The notes under the pieces were generated by a model. That model ran no database searches. It worked only from the letters and a program-made list of their open reading frames with translations, and was not told where the DNA came from. DNA of 64,000 nucleotides from Symbiodinium sp. CCMP2592 (taxonomy: Eukaryota > Sar > Dinophyceae > Suessiales > Symbiodiniaceae): NCBI GenBank assembly GCA_905221615.1, contig CAJNDT010004890.1, forward strand, positions 124,001-188,000. The letters run 5' to 3'. Both the position numbers and the translations under genes were made by a program. Position 1 is the first letter of the stretch; each line of letters begins with the position of its first letter. Shown here in pieces: positions 29,957-39,412 of this stretch.

Positions 29957-30214
29957 CCTGAACCATCAACCCTAAACCCCAAACCGCGGCCCTTACCTTG
30001 AAACCTAAACGCCAATAAACCCAAAACCTCAAACCGAAAATCCCAAAGCTGAAAAATCATAAACCCTAGAGGCCCAAATTTAATGATGATTTCACAGAAT
30101 GGGCGACCCCCGAACTAGAAGACCCCTTGCTGTAAGCATGGCCAAAGAGGGACCCCGAGTTATCCGATACCCTCAAAGATCTCGACCCGTGGGCTTTGAG
30201 GGTTTAGGGTTCCA

Positions 30215-30600
30215 TGCTTCCTGCAACAGACCGAAGTTACAAGCTTCATTGACAATGCTCCGCGGCATCCCCTGGCCCACGAGCATGTGCAACAACGCGC
30301 AGGAACAGTCCGTAGAGGCCAAGCTGACGGCCGGCAGGAAGGCGTCGTTGTGCAAGCGGTGACTAACATCCAAAGCAGACCGCAAGCACCCATCCATGCG
30401 CATCGCGGAATCCCTCTCCCTGCTCGCGCCAGTACAGCGGATCCTGGTCTCGCATGCCAAACTTCCAGATCAACATGTTCACGACTTTCACTTGCTTCGG
30501 TTCGCCGTCTGTGAGTAGCATGCAGGCACCCTTGCTGCTGAGCGAACCCGGGCCGATCGGCAAAGCAGGCTCGGAAAGTGCATGTCCAGAGACACGCCGG
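30215..30600 (-). CDS. Coding-like segment with a frame change, unknown
   Basis: The minus strand reads GACMLLTDGEPKQVKVVNML through WKFGMRDQDPLYWREQGEGF. Near 30400 the likely frame shifts by one base and continues as ALDVSHRLHNDAFLPAVSLA and LLHMLVGQGMPRSIVNEACN, ending in telomere-like sequence. Both halves use G/C third positions. Either a frameshifted pseudogene or an unplaced splice. Confidence 0.5.
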
Positions 30601-30675
30601 TACCTTGAACAGCTGAAATCTCACTGGAAGTTTAGAGTTTCAGTTTGGCTTTAGGGTTTAGAGTCTAGGTTTGGG

Positions 30676-30719
30676 ACAGACGCACACACACACATACATA
30701 CATATATATATATATATAC

Positions 30720-30757
<38 letters not shown>

Positions 30758-30785
30758 TGTCTGTATATATATATATATGTATACT
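30676..30785. repeat. CA and TA microsatellites
   Basis: CACACACACACA, then long TA runs with a GTCTGTCTG interruption. Minus-strand open frames here are repeat translation. Confidence 0.95.
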
Positions 30786-30894
30786 GGGATAACGTAGTAT
30801 TATATGTAAATATGCAGTCATGGCCTAGTGCAACACAGTATGCTACTGAAGCGGAATACCAACAAATTATCATGTACATAGTCGGTATGCGTCT

Positions 30895-31295
30895 AAAACC
30901 GCGACCCCTAAGCCTCAATCCAAAACCCCAAGCACTTAAACCCCAAACTCTTAAACTCCAATGCTCTAAACCCTTAAAGCTCCCCTGAACTTTAAACCTG
31001 TCAGCCCCCAACTTTTAAACCCTAAACCCTTAAACCTCAAACTCTTAAACCCTAATCCTTCAAAGCCTTAAAACTTAAAACTCCCCTAAAGCCTAAATCT
31101 TGAAGCACTTAACCCTTAAACTCTTAAACCTTAAACTCTTAAACCTTAAACCGTCAAGGCCTTAAACCCCAAACTCTTAAACCCTAAACCTTGGAAGCCT
31201 TAAAACTCCCTTAAACCCCTAAGTCTTAAACCCTAAACCATCAAAGCCTCGAATCTTAAAACTCCCTGAACCCTAAACCTAACCCTTAAACCCTT
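30895..31295. repeat. Degenerate CCCTAAA-like tract
   Basis: Mixture of AAACCCTTAAAC, AAACTCTTAAACC and AAGCCTTAAAAC units that grades into the 210-bp tandem array. Confidence 0.8.
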
Positions 31296-32644
31296 AAGCC
31301 CTAAACCTTCAAAGCCTCAAATCTTAAAACTCCCCCGAACCCTAAACCTTCAAGCCCTTAACCCTTAAACCCCTAAAACCCTAAACCTTCGAAGCCTCAA
31401 ATCGTAAAACTCTTAAACCCTAAACCTTTAAAGCCTTACAAACTCTCTTAAACCCCTAACTCTTAAACCCCAAACCTTCAAAGCCTCAAGCCTCAAAACT
31501 CCCCTAAGCCCTAAACCTTCAAAGCCTCAAATCTTAAAACTCCCCCGAACCCTAAACCTTCAAGCCCTTAACCCTTAAACCCCTAAAACCCTAAACCTTC
31601 GAAGCCTCAAATCGTAAAACTCTTAAACCCTAAACCTTTAAAGCCTTACAAACTCTCTTAAACCCCTAACTCTTAAACCCCAAACCTTCAAAGCCTCAAG
31701 CCTCAAAACTCCCCTAAGCCCTAAACCTTCAAAGCCTCAAATCTTAAAACTCCCCCGAACCCTAAACCTTCAAGCCCTTAACCCTTAAACCCCTAAAACC
31801 CTAAACCTTCGAAGCCTCAAATCGTAAAACTCTTAAACCCTAAACCTTTAAAGCCTTACAAACTCTCTTAAACCCCTAACTCTTAAACCCCAAACCTTCA
31901 AAGCCTCAAGCCTCAAAACTCCCCTAAGCCCTAAAGCTTCAAAGCCTCAAATCTTAAAACTCCCCCGAACCCTAAACCTTCAAGCCCTTAACCCTTAAAC
32001 CCCTAAAACCCTAAACCTTCGAAGCCTCAAATCGCTAAACCCCTAAAACCCCCTCTTAAACCTTCAAAGAAGCCTCAAAACTCGTAAAACTCTTAAACCC
32101 TAAACCTTTAAAGCCTTACAAACTCTCTTAAACCCCTAACTCTTAAACCCCAAACCTTCAAAGCCTCAAGCCTCAAAACTCCCCTTAAGCCCTAAAGCTT
32201 CAAAGCCTCAAATCTTAAAACTCCCCCGAACCCTAAACCTTCAAGCCCTTAGCCCTTAAACCCCTAAAACCCTAAACCTTCGAAGCCTCAAATCGTAAAA
32301 CTCTTAAACCCTAAACCTTTAAAGCCTTACAAACTCTCTTAAACCCCTAACTCTTAAACCCCAAACCTTCAAAGCCTCAAATCTTAAAACTCCCCTAAGC
32401 CCTAAAGCTTCAAAGCCTCAAATCTTAAAACTCCCCCGAACCCTAAACCTTCAAGCCCTTAACCCTTAAACCCCTAAAACCCTAAACCTTCGAAGCCTCA
32501 AATCGTAAAACTCTTAAACCCTAAACCTTTAAAGCCTTACAAACTCTCTTAAACCCCTAACTCTTAAACCCCAAACCTTCAAAGCCTCAAATCTTAAAAC
32601 TCCCCTAAGCCCTAAAGCTTCAAAGCCTCAAATCTTAAAACTCC
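31296..32644. repeat. 210-bp higher-order tandem repeat built from telomere-like units
   Basis: The phrase GAAGCCTCAAATCGTAAAAC recurs with its ATCG at 31401, 31611, 31821, then about 32292 and 32502. The copy at 32031 is altered and carries an extra short segment. Period 210 bases, about 6.4 copies, near-identical. Units contain CCCTAAACCTTCAAAGCC, ACTCCCCCGAACCC and AAGCCTTACAAACTCTC blocks. Confidence 0.95.
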
Positions 32645-32735
32645 TGGGCTTTTTCCGGGTGCCCGGGCGGCGTGGACACCGTAGGAGGAGCCTGGGAGCT
32701 CCAGGAAGAGCTGCTGGAGCAGCTGCTCCTGGGGT
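32641..32735 (-). CDS. GC-rich coding-like spacer at a polarity switch
   Basis: The minus strand reads QEQLLQQLFLELPGSSYGVH and ARAPGKSP with almost all G/C third positions. It separates the C-rich 210-bp array from a G-rich tract. Could be an exon remnant. The sequence also folds (GAGCTGCTGGAGCAGCTGCTC). Confidence 0.38.
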
Positions 32736-33005
32736 TTTCGGGGGGTTTTAGGGTTTTTTAGGACTTTAGGGTCTTGGGGGGCTTTAGGGTTTTGGGGGTT
32801 TTAGGGTTTTGGGGCTTTAGGGTTTTGGGGCTATAGGGTTTTAGGGGTTTTAGGCTTTTTGTGGGGGGCTTACGGGATCAGGGTTTTTTGTAGGGGGTTT
32901 AGGGGATTAGGGTTTTGGTAGGGTTTTGGGGGGTTTAAGGTTTTAGTAGGGGATTAGGGTTTAGGGGGTTTGGGGATTAGGGGTTTAGGGTTTGGGTGGG
33001 GCCTA
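32736..33005. repeat. GGGTTTTAGGG-like tract
   Basis: G-rich strand, mostly TTTTAGGG with four Ts rather than three. Opposite polarity to the array at 31296-32644. Confidence 0.8.
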
Positions 33006-33169
33006 TCTAAGGTTTTTTACTTTGTAAGGCGTTTACATTTCTATGATTTGCACGCTGTCAGTGCTTCGGAATTTATACCAAAGGGTAGAGTTTAGGGCTG
33101 AGGCCTTTGAGTTCCGTGTTTAAGTTTTCGAGTTTAGGGCAGACGTTGTTTTTTGGAGTCGACACGGGT

Positions 33170-33258
33170 GAAATATTGTGCAGTTCGGAAGTTCGGCTAC
33201 ACGCCCTCGAACTCAGAAAGATTTCAAAGGCTCGCGAGGCCAATGGAGAGAGTGGCTA
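33170..33258 (+). CDS. Exon-like frame before a family C foldback
   Basis: Reads EVRLHALELRKISKAREANG up to the hairpin at 33259. The phrase AAATATTGTGxAGTT occurs at 33173 and again at 33395 beyond the hairpin, so part of this stretch is duplicated. Confidence 0.35.
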
Positions 33259-33390
33259 CTTGGAGGGTCGGGGGATTTAGTAAGTAGGTAGTAAGCAGAC
33301 TTATTAAGTACCCTAAGAGGGGCCCTGATTGGGAATATGGAACCTATAAGTCCCTAAAATAACCAGTTACTAAGTCCCCCGGCCCTCCAA
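33259..33390. mobile_element. Foldback element, family C
   Basis: CTTGGAGGGTCGGGGGATTT to CCCCCGGCCCTCCAA. TA precedes it and ATA follows. Confidence 0.9.
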
Positions 33391-33393
33391 ATA

Positions 33394-33526
33394 AAATATT
33401 GTGTAGTTTGGGGTTCATCTTCGGGACTAAGGATTTCACCAGGGTTCTGTGTCAAGCGGGGCTACTGGCAACAGCGAGAAGCTCGCTCCCTAAAGGAGGC
33501 CTTGCGGGAAATTTGGATTATGTTTA
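33394..33526 (+). CDS. Exon-like frame after a family C foldback
   Basis: Reads FIFGTKDFTRVLCQAGLLAT and ARSSLPKGGLAGNLDYV then TAG. Unrecognised. Confidence 0.4.
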
Positions 33527-33629
33527 GCTCTTCAGCAATGAACAGATAGTATGTATATTATAACATAATACAATATGGTATAATAGTACAGTATGCTGCA
33601 ACATGTCCTGGGATAAGAAATCCTTACTG

Positions 33630-33961
33630 CAGGAATGCTAGAGAGGAGCCCCGGGTGTTTCCTAAATCGGCTGGCAGAGCCTCCAGCTGCTGGAGCCGTC
33701 TGGAACGACGCGTTGCTCCTCAGGCCACCAGGGATGTCCGGGGCTTCAGACAGGAATTTCATTGTTCGTCAGTTTTCGCTGTGGCATCATGTCTACTGTT
33801 GCCATGATGTTGATGGACGTTAGGACCATGGACGTTAGAACCTGTATCACGTCTGTGCTCTCGGTGGTAGTGCTGGCAGAAACGATGGTGGAACAAATGG
33901 CAATGGCCGTGATCGCCATCATCGTCGTGGTAGAAGCAGCAGCCCAAGACCCTGCCTCATA
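33630..33961 (+). CDS. Coding-like segment, hydrophobic tail, unknown
   Basis: CCTTACTGCAG|GAATG opens MLERSPGCFLNRLAEPPAAG and about 50 codons. Near 33765 the better frame changes to MSTVAMMLMDVRTMDVRTCI, with MDVRT repeated. It ends in a hydrophobic stretch (AMAVIAIIVVVEAAAQ) and TAA. An unplaced short intron or frameshift is needed. The minus strand is also open (a His-rich frame and a Thr/Ile-rich frame). Confidence 0.42.
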
Positions 33962-34224
33962 ACCCGCCCCCCCCCCAATACCTCTGGCCCGGATTGCTAA
34001 ACTATGAGTACTCCTGTAAACCCAGAATGGGGATGAAACGTGGCACAGCATTCCCTCAAGCCTTCTGGTGGAAACCCTAAACCCTAAACCTTAAACCCCC
34101 AAAAACCCTAAACCCCTAAACCGTGCTAGCTTCAAGTCACTCCAGGGTCGTGGCAGCACGCCAGAGGGCCGGCACGTGGACCTGCACCCCAGCAAGTTTT
34201 GTCTTTCAAGTTCGCGACAGAAAA

Positions 34225-34563
34225 TCAAAGCCGTCCTTCCCAAGTCTGAGGTGCTAAATTTGAGTCTTCGTGAGTTCTCCGTGTGCCAGCACAGGCTCTA
34301 GCCAGGCTTCTTTTGTGCCGCTTGCACGCAGTGCTGGATCTGCAGCCCGATTGAAACATGCATGACTCCTGCATCCTGCACTCATTGCGCACATTGCTCC
34401 TGTTGCAAGCACTGGTGCCAAGTAGTAGTTTCGTTGCCACTGTGGCTACTGCTCCACATGTTGCCGAGATGGTAAGAAGGCTAGCTGTAGTATTCACGCC
34501 GTTTGCCCACCTCCAAGTGCGACATAATGCTAACATCCAAACCAAAGCAATACTCGAAAGCAT
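34225..34563 (-). CDS. 112-codon frame, possible secreted protein, strand uncertain
   Basis: True ATG at 34563. The first residues (MLSSIALVWMLALC) resemble a signal peptide, followed by several cysteines. On the plus strand the same DNA encodes a Cys-rich stretch (CAACTQCWICSPIETC and CCKHWC) followed by VVVSLPLWLLLHML and a perfect ATG|GTAAGAAG donor at about 34471. Either strand is possible. Confidence 0.38.
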   Translation of the reverse strand: MLSSIALVWMLALCRTWRWANGVNTTASLLTISATCGAVATVATKLLLGTSACNRSNVRNECRMQESCMFQSGCRSSTACKRHKRSLARACAGTRRTHEDSNLAPQTWEGRL

Positions 34564-34718
34564 ATATACAAGTTAACAGCAAGCGTATGAGTACCTGAGC
34601 TGGGGCTCTGAGTGAAATTTGAACAAGTCGTATAATGTAAGGGTCCCCTCACTTATCACCCTATTTATCGGGACACTGATGCTATGAGTAGGCATGCTTT
34701 CCGGCTTCGTGTTTGTAG

Positions 34719-34812
34719 GGCATGCCGTGGAGGTGGACAAGTCAATCCCTGAAGCAGCTCCAAGAAGGATGAGCGGACTTCCTCGTGAGAGACTTCGGCT
34801 TAGTGTTTAGGG
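34719..34812 (+). CDS. Short exon-like frame after GTTTGTAG|GG
   Basis: Reads HAVEVDKSIPEAAPRRMSGL and ends at TAG inside telomere-like sequence. Confidence 0.35.
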
Positions 34813-34929
34813 TTTAGGGACTTTACTAACGAAACGACAATCGTGCCTAAACCCTACACCCTAGAAGGCAAAACTGCGGAAAGCCCCGTGCAACCCCAAA
34901 AAACAAAGCCAGCAACTCTAAACCATTGC

Positions 34930-35017
34930 TTTGTGGTTCATGGGTAGTTATAAGTGGAGTAAGCAGTAGGATAACTGTACTTAGAACCCTCTTGTAACTA
35001 CCCATGAACCTCCAAGT
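34930..35017. mobile_element. Foldback element, family B
   Basis: GTGGTTCATGGGTAGTTATA to CTACCCATGAACCTCCAAG. An extra right arm (ATCCATGAACCTCCAAG) lies at 35067-35084. Confidence 0.8.
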
Positions 35018-35150
35018 GGACCCTAAACCCTATACCCTTATAGAATCTTGAAAGAAGCCCTATAACTATCCATGAACCTCCAAGTGGACTATCGAGCCCC
35101 TAGCCAAAGCAACGCTAAAACCCTGAACCCATATGTGGACTTTGGTCGAA

Positions 35151-35263
35151 GTAATGTAGGAACCTGATTAAGACATCCTGGACCTATAACCCCGAAATAA
35201 TAGGATTCATATAAGGAACCTTAATAAAGGCCCCAGGTTTCTTAATCAGGTTCCTACATTACC
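35151..35263. mobile_element. Foldback element, family J
   Basis: GTAATGTAGGAACCTGATTA to AATCAGGTTCCTACATTAC. Near-identical to 18687-18797. Confidence 0.92.
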
Positions 35264-35275
35264 CAGGGAGAAACC

Positions 35276-35500
35276 GTGCCATCTTCATCTCACAGTTGTT
35301 CCTTGCAAAACCCTAAACCGGGTTGCTGTCTGCCTCCGGTGAAGGCCGAAGCATGGCTTCCAGGCACCGTGCTCTGCCTGGCCATGCTTTTCTTTACGGG
35401 GTCTACTATACGGGGCCTCAACTTGTGCACTACAGTACAATTACGAGAAGGAGCCCGCAAACTAGTATCGGCAATTATACGGCAGGGGCTCAAAAGGGGG
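35276..35500 (+). CDS. Coding-like frame after family J, frame uncertain
   Basis: All three plus frames are partly open. One reads VKAEAWLPGTVLCLAMLFFT, a hydrophobic segment. The 3' part overlaps a TATACGGGGCCTCAAC/GGCAGGGGCTC decayed foldback and a G run. Confidence 0.33.
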
Positions 35501-35795
35501 CTTAAGGGTGAAGGGGGTCTTAAGGGGGCGGGGGGGGGGGGGCTAGGGCTGTAAGTTGAAGTAGGATTGATTTGGGTTTAGGGTTTTGGGCTTAGAGTTC
35601 AGATGATAGGGTAGGGGAGCCAACGCTTGCAGATTCGAGTTTAGACTCTTAGAGCAAGCGGTCTTTTCTTCAGGGTTTCCCTCGCGAGTGCTAGCCTTCT
35701 TCAAACCCTAAACCCTAAAGCCTAGACCCTAAATCCTAAACCTTGCATCCTAAACCTTAATAACCCTAAACCCACAAACTGAACCCTAAGCCCAA

Positions 35796-35912
35796 GGACT
35801 CTGCAGAGCCTGTAGGACTCTATCAAGGGTTGATGCTCAGAAAGGCCTTAGCCGACCACGTTGGGTTGTACCCCAATGCGGGCTTGAACTATAGTTGCCC
35901 TAATTACTTATA
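35796..35912 (+). CDS. Exon-like frame ending in half a family B element
   Basis: Reads DSAEPVGLYQGLMLRKALAD and HVGLYPNAGLNYSCP, then TAA within the family B right arm at 35899-35944. Confidence 0.45.
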
Positions 35913-36007
35913 AGCCTATGTATAACTACCCATGAACCTCCAAATACATGAACAAAGTCGGAAGATAGCAGGGTTGGGGGAGCAGCCTGGGCGAGCCTGC
36001 GACAGTT

Positions 36008-36196
36008 TCACAGATTCTGTTCTGCGACTATTCGAAGTTTGGTGAAGAGTAGAACCTTAACCGCAACTTCTACTGGGGTCAGGCGAGAGCCTTCTGGTGA
36101 ACGGCACCTTGGGATTTGGGGGAACCCTGAGATGGGTGTTAAGGTCTCGGATGCCTTAGAAATCCGCCCACGATCTGCGAAAGAGTGATACCACAT
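36008..36196 (-). CDS. 62-codon frame, unknown
   Basis: The minus strand reads WYHSFADRGRISKASETLTP through PVEVAVKVLLFTKLRIVAEQ and TAG. Free of repeat sequence and protein-like throughout. Confidence 0.45.
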   Translation of the reverse strand: MWYHSFADRGRISKASETLTPISGFPQIPRCRSPEGSRLTPVEVAVKVLLFTKLRIVAEQNL

Positions 36197-36276
36197 GCTT
36201 AGTTATAAGTTATAAGGGGTTCCCTTTAAGGGTCCCTTCAAAGGGATCTCTAGGGAGTCAGAAGGGTTTAGGGCCT

Positions 36277-36474
36277 ACTTGGAGGTCCGTGGGTAGTTAT
36301 AAGCGGCGCTATAGGGTTTCTTTAAGCCTTCTATTTGGGGTTTAGGGTTTAGGGGTTTAAGGCTTAGGGTTTAGCGTAGCAATAAGTGGGGTTAATAAGT
36401 CCCCTGATATGGCTTATAATTACAGTTACCCTATACCTATAAACCCACTTGTAACTACCCAGGCACCTCCCAAG
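36277..36474. mobile_element. Family B foldback split by telomere-like sequence
   Basis: Left arm CTTGGAGGTCCGTGGGTAGT, then about 80 bases of GGTTTAGGGTTTAGGGG-type sequence. The rest of the family B body follows, ending CACTTGTAACTACCCAGGC. Confidence 0.75.
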
Positions 36475-36602
36475 TACCCTGAACCCTGCACGCTGAACCC
36501 CCAGCCCTACATCCCTTAGCATGGCCGTTTCAACAATACAATTTCGCAGTACCGCGCCGAACCGTTACCGCACCGCACCGAACCGCGCAGCAATACCGAA
36601 AA

Positions 36603-36815
36603 CAACCGCTTCACCCCCTCCACCCCTCCAGCCCTACCCCTCTCCACGCCCTCCCTCCCACCCCTCCACCCCTCCACCCCCACCCACCCCTCCACCCCCC
36701 CCTCCCCCCCCCTCCACCCCTCATTCCACACCCCTCCACCCTCCACCCCTCCACCCCTCCACCCCTCCACCCACCTCACTCCACCCCTCCACCGCCACCC
36801 CCTCCACCCTTCACC
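36603..36815. repeat. CCACCCCTC minisatellite
   Basis: About 20 imperfect copies of CCACCCCT/CCTCCACCC. Proline-rich and glycine/tryptophan-rich frames here are repeat translation. Confidence 0.95.
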
Positions 36816-37274
36816 TAAACCCCAAACCCACACCTTCCTAAGCCAGGCAGCAGTTTAGAGTTTCAGGTTGAGGCTTTATGCCTATCTGGGAATGTGGGGC
36901 TTATAGAGTTTAGGAGTCGGACATTAAAAATGAATCAGAGGGTGTAGGATTTCATTAGGGCGGGGAACACCTCCAACGCTAGAAGATATTGAGTCCGAGA
37001 GTAGCCCCACTTAGCACAATGCCCCAGTACCCCAAAACCCTCATCCCCAGACTTCTAGATACCCAAACCCTGATACCCAAACCTCTAAACTGTAAAGGCC
37101 TTAAAGCCCAAGCCCCAAACTCTAAAACTCTAAAATGCATCCTTGGATTCTCGCGGGGAGGTTTCGGTTAGGCCCTTGAGGTGAGCAGAGTCTACGAGTT
37201 GCGTCGAAATGCTTCTAAGATATCGAGGCGGCTTTGGTGTTCAGGATCCTGCTGTAGGGGCCTAGACGTTACAG

Positions 37275-37490
37275 ATGGAGGTGGAGGGGTGGAGGGGTGG
37301 GTGGAGGGTAGGGAGGTGGACGAAGGAGAGGCGGGCAGGAGGAGTGGAGGGGTGGAGGGGAGGTGGAGGGGTGGGAGGTGGAGGTTAGGTGGAGGGTTGG
37401 AGGGGTGGAGGGGTGGAGTGGAGGAGGGTGGAGGGGAAGGTGGAGGATGGGGGTGGGGAGGGGGTGAGTGGTGGAGGGGTGGGCGTACCG
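37275..37490. repeat. GGAGGGGTG minisatellite
   Basis: Same type of repeat as 36603-36815 on the other strand. Strongly G-rich, with many GGGG runs. Confidence 0.95.
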
Positions 37491-37591
37491 TACCGCACAG
37501 AACCGTGAGCCCGCAATACCGCGCAATACATACCGCAACACACCGCAGCAAGGCAGTACCGCACCGTACCGATATTAAACAGCCATGCTTA

Positions 37592-37780
37592 GGCCGTGGT
37601 CCGGAGTCCGGAGCTCGATTTCTGGCGACTCCCTAACAACTTGTTGTTTCTTGGGCAGTTTACGGGCAGGTTGCATGAGATTTGGCGGATTAGGGTGCAA
37701 GTACGTAGCATAATCAGCGTTTCATGAAATAGATCTACAGGTTCCTTCCTTTTGCCTTGTGTACGATGTCCCCCGTTACT
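37592..37780 (-). CDS. Exon-like frame, unknown
   Basis: The minus strand reads GGHRTQGKRKEPVDLFHETL and IMLRTCTLIRQISCNLPVNC, then basic residues to a TAA inside the inverted end of the 1.07-kb element. Confidence 0.38.
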
Positions 37781-37839
37781 CCTCGCAACACGAGCTCTGA
37801 ATCCTGAACCCAATGCTTCAAGCCGCGTCCTGCCCTCTA

Positions 37840-37971
37840 CTTGGAGGGTCGGGGGACTTAGAAAGTTGGTAGTAAGTAGACTTATAAGTACCCTAAAGGG
37901 GACCCTAATTGGGGTTATGGTACTTATAAGTCCCTAAAATAACCAGTTACTAAGTCCCCCGACCCTCCAAG
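37840..37971. mobile_element. Foldback element, family C, TA target duplication
   Basis: CTTGGAGGGTCGGGGGACTT to CCCCCGACCCTCCAAG with TA directly outside both ends. Confidence 0.95.
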
Positions 37972-38021
37972 TATCACAAACCCCGAGCCCTGCCGCATAG
38001 TTCGGAGTTTGGATTCCGTGC

Positions 38022-38252
38022 AGGGTTCCTTTTAAAGGGCACTGGACGATTCTATAATAGGATTCCCTTTAAGGGTTCTACAATAGGGTTCCCCGCGAGG
38101 GTTCTATAATAGGCTTCCCTTTTAAGGGTTCTATAATAGGCCTCTATCATAGGCTTCCCATTAAGGGTTCTATAATAGCCTTCAATTTAAGGGTTCTATA
38201 ATAGGGTTCCCTTTAAGGGTTCTATAATAGGGTTCCCTGTAAGGGTCTATCA
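38022..38252. repeat. 26-bp tandem repeat related to the B leader module
   Basis: About eight copies of GGTTCTATAATAGGGTTCCC-TTTAAG. This unit is the same sequence type as the leader found before family B elements. Confidence 0.9.
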
Positions 38253-38348
38253 GGGATTTACAGAGTAGGGAAGCAGACAACGTCGAGCCTTTGGCAGAAG
38301 GTAATCCTGCTTTGAGGTTCACCTGTCAGGTCAGGGTTACAAAAGTGC

Positions 38349-38376
38349 TATGGTGGATGATATAAATCCTAGGGTT
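38349..38376. mobile_element. Family D left end only
   Basis: TATGGTGGATGATATAAATCC followed directly by CCTTTAAACGGGTCTATAAGG-type sequence. A truncated copy. Confidence 0.55.
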
Positions 38377-38490
38377 CCTTTAAACGGGTCTATAAGGGTA
38401 CATTTAAGGGGCTCCTTTAAGAGATCTGTAGGGTTTTAGGGTTATTGAAGTGCTATGGTACCACTCGAAAACCTAACCCTAAACCCTGAA

Positions 38491-38883
38491 CTACGTATCG
38501 ATGTGGCCCACTTCTTGTTTCTGTACCCTAATCATACACGAGTTTTTTGGGGGCTGTTGAAACCGACACCTACGGTTGATGATAAAAATCCTGCATGTCG
38601 CACAATAAGGAATATACCAAATTTCTCATAAGTTTTTGTCCTTAAAGTAATGCAGATTTATACCATCAACAGTATGATACCAGTCGCAGTTCTGAAGGTC
38701 GGCAACGCGCAATGGATTCAGGCAGTTGTATCACTAGCAATTCACGGTGGGTCTCGGCAGATTGATACTTGGATGTGTGAGGGCAGGTGCCGGTGCTCCC
38801 TGCGAAGTGCTGGAAAGCCTACGTATCATGACCATTTGCACACGGTTTTAAGGCTTAGGCAACAAATGGTCAAACGACATTAA
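38491..38883 (+). CDS. Reading frame interrupted by a TA-flanked family D foldback
   Basis: Left segment: IDVAHFLFLYPNHTRVFWGL. Right segment: MIPVAVLKVGNAQWIQAVVS through a Cys-bearing CEGRCRCSLRSAG and KPTYHDHLHTVLRLRQQMVK to TAA at 38883. Deleting 102 bases (the hairpin plus one TA) joins them in one frame of about 95 codons. The hairpin itself contains an in-frame stop. In the plus orientation the hairpin also has GT...AG (GTTGATG...CAACAG), but that splice would put the right part in another frame. No family recognised. Confidence 0.58.
38571..38674. mobile_element. Foldback element, family D, TA target duplication
   Basis: CGGTTGATGATAAAAATCC to TTTATACCATCAACAG, TA on both sides. Confidence 0.92.
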
Positions 38884-38959
38884 TTTCCAGAACACCTCTA
38901 TGAGCAGAGCTTGGAGCCTGTTGTCACTTCTAGCTACACTTACAACTCAATGCCACTGC

Positions 38960-39000
38960 CCCTAAACCCTAAACCCTAAACTCTAAACCCTAAACTATAA
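38960..39000. repeat. CCCTAAA units
   Basis: Four near-perfect CCCTAAA copies. Confidence 0.85.
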
Positions 39001-39060
39001 CCTCACTAATCGTTCTCATCCTTCTAACTGCCAGGGGCCAAACCCTGGCACCAGACCCTT

Positions 39061-39265
39061 ACTTGTAGGCTCATGGATAGAGATAAGTGGGCGTATGAGT
39101 GGGGCAAAAAACATGGATTTAGTATATTATAACAAAATTGGTTTAAAATATAATTATAGTATCTGTTTAATCTTTTAACAAATGATTTAGCATTCTTGTA
39201 GCTATACTTACAACTCATATAAGGGTGCTTATATCCTCACATAGAACCCCCGTGAACCTCCAAGT
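39061..39265. mobile_element. Family B foldback with AT-rich insertion
   Basis: Arms CTTGTAGGCTCATGGATAG and CCCCGTGAACCTCCAAG are 205 bp apart instead of about 105. The extra central DNA (39115-39190) is AT-rich, with TATATTATAACAAAATTGG and TTTAATCTTTTAAC. Confidence 0.7.
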
Positions 39266-39412
39266 AAGTCCCAAGTTCCATCAAATCTCAAGCCCCACCC
39301 CATAAACAAGAGCCCTGAAGCCAACGACTCTTGACCCGCACCTGCGCGATGCTAAACGCCTGAGCCTCAACTCCAAACTCACGTTGGGTACATAAGCCTT
39401 GCAAACATGGAG

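Larger units (their letters stand above)
36518..37589. mobile_element. 1.07-kb element with inverted ends and opposed minisatellites
   Basis: AGCATGGCCGTTT at the left and AAACAGCCATGCT at the right are inverted. Inside the left end is a CCACCCCTC minisatellite (36603-36815). Inside the right end is its complement-strand counterpart GGAGGGGTG (37275-37490). ACCGCACCGAACCGC-like sequence sits next to both. No transposase frame. Confidence 0.65.

Noticed and set aside
30658-31011. 117-codon minus-strand frame
   Set aside because: Made of TA/CA microsatellite and telomere-like repeat in translation (Tyr-Ile runs and GLGFR-type strings).
33746-34051. His-rich and Thr/Ile-rich minus-strand frames
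   Set aside because: They lie antisense to a plus-strand segment with better codon use and an AG|G acceptor. Kept only as an alternative.
36516-36841. Proline-rich plus-strand and glycine/tryptophan-rich minus-strand reading frames of over 100 codons
   Set aside because: They are translations of the CCACCCCTC minisatellite. The same applies to 37181-37636 and its antisense frames.
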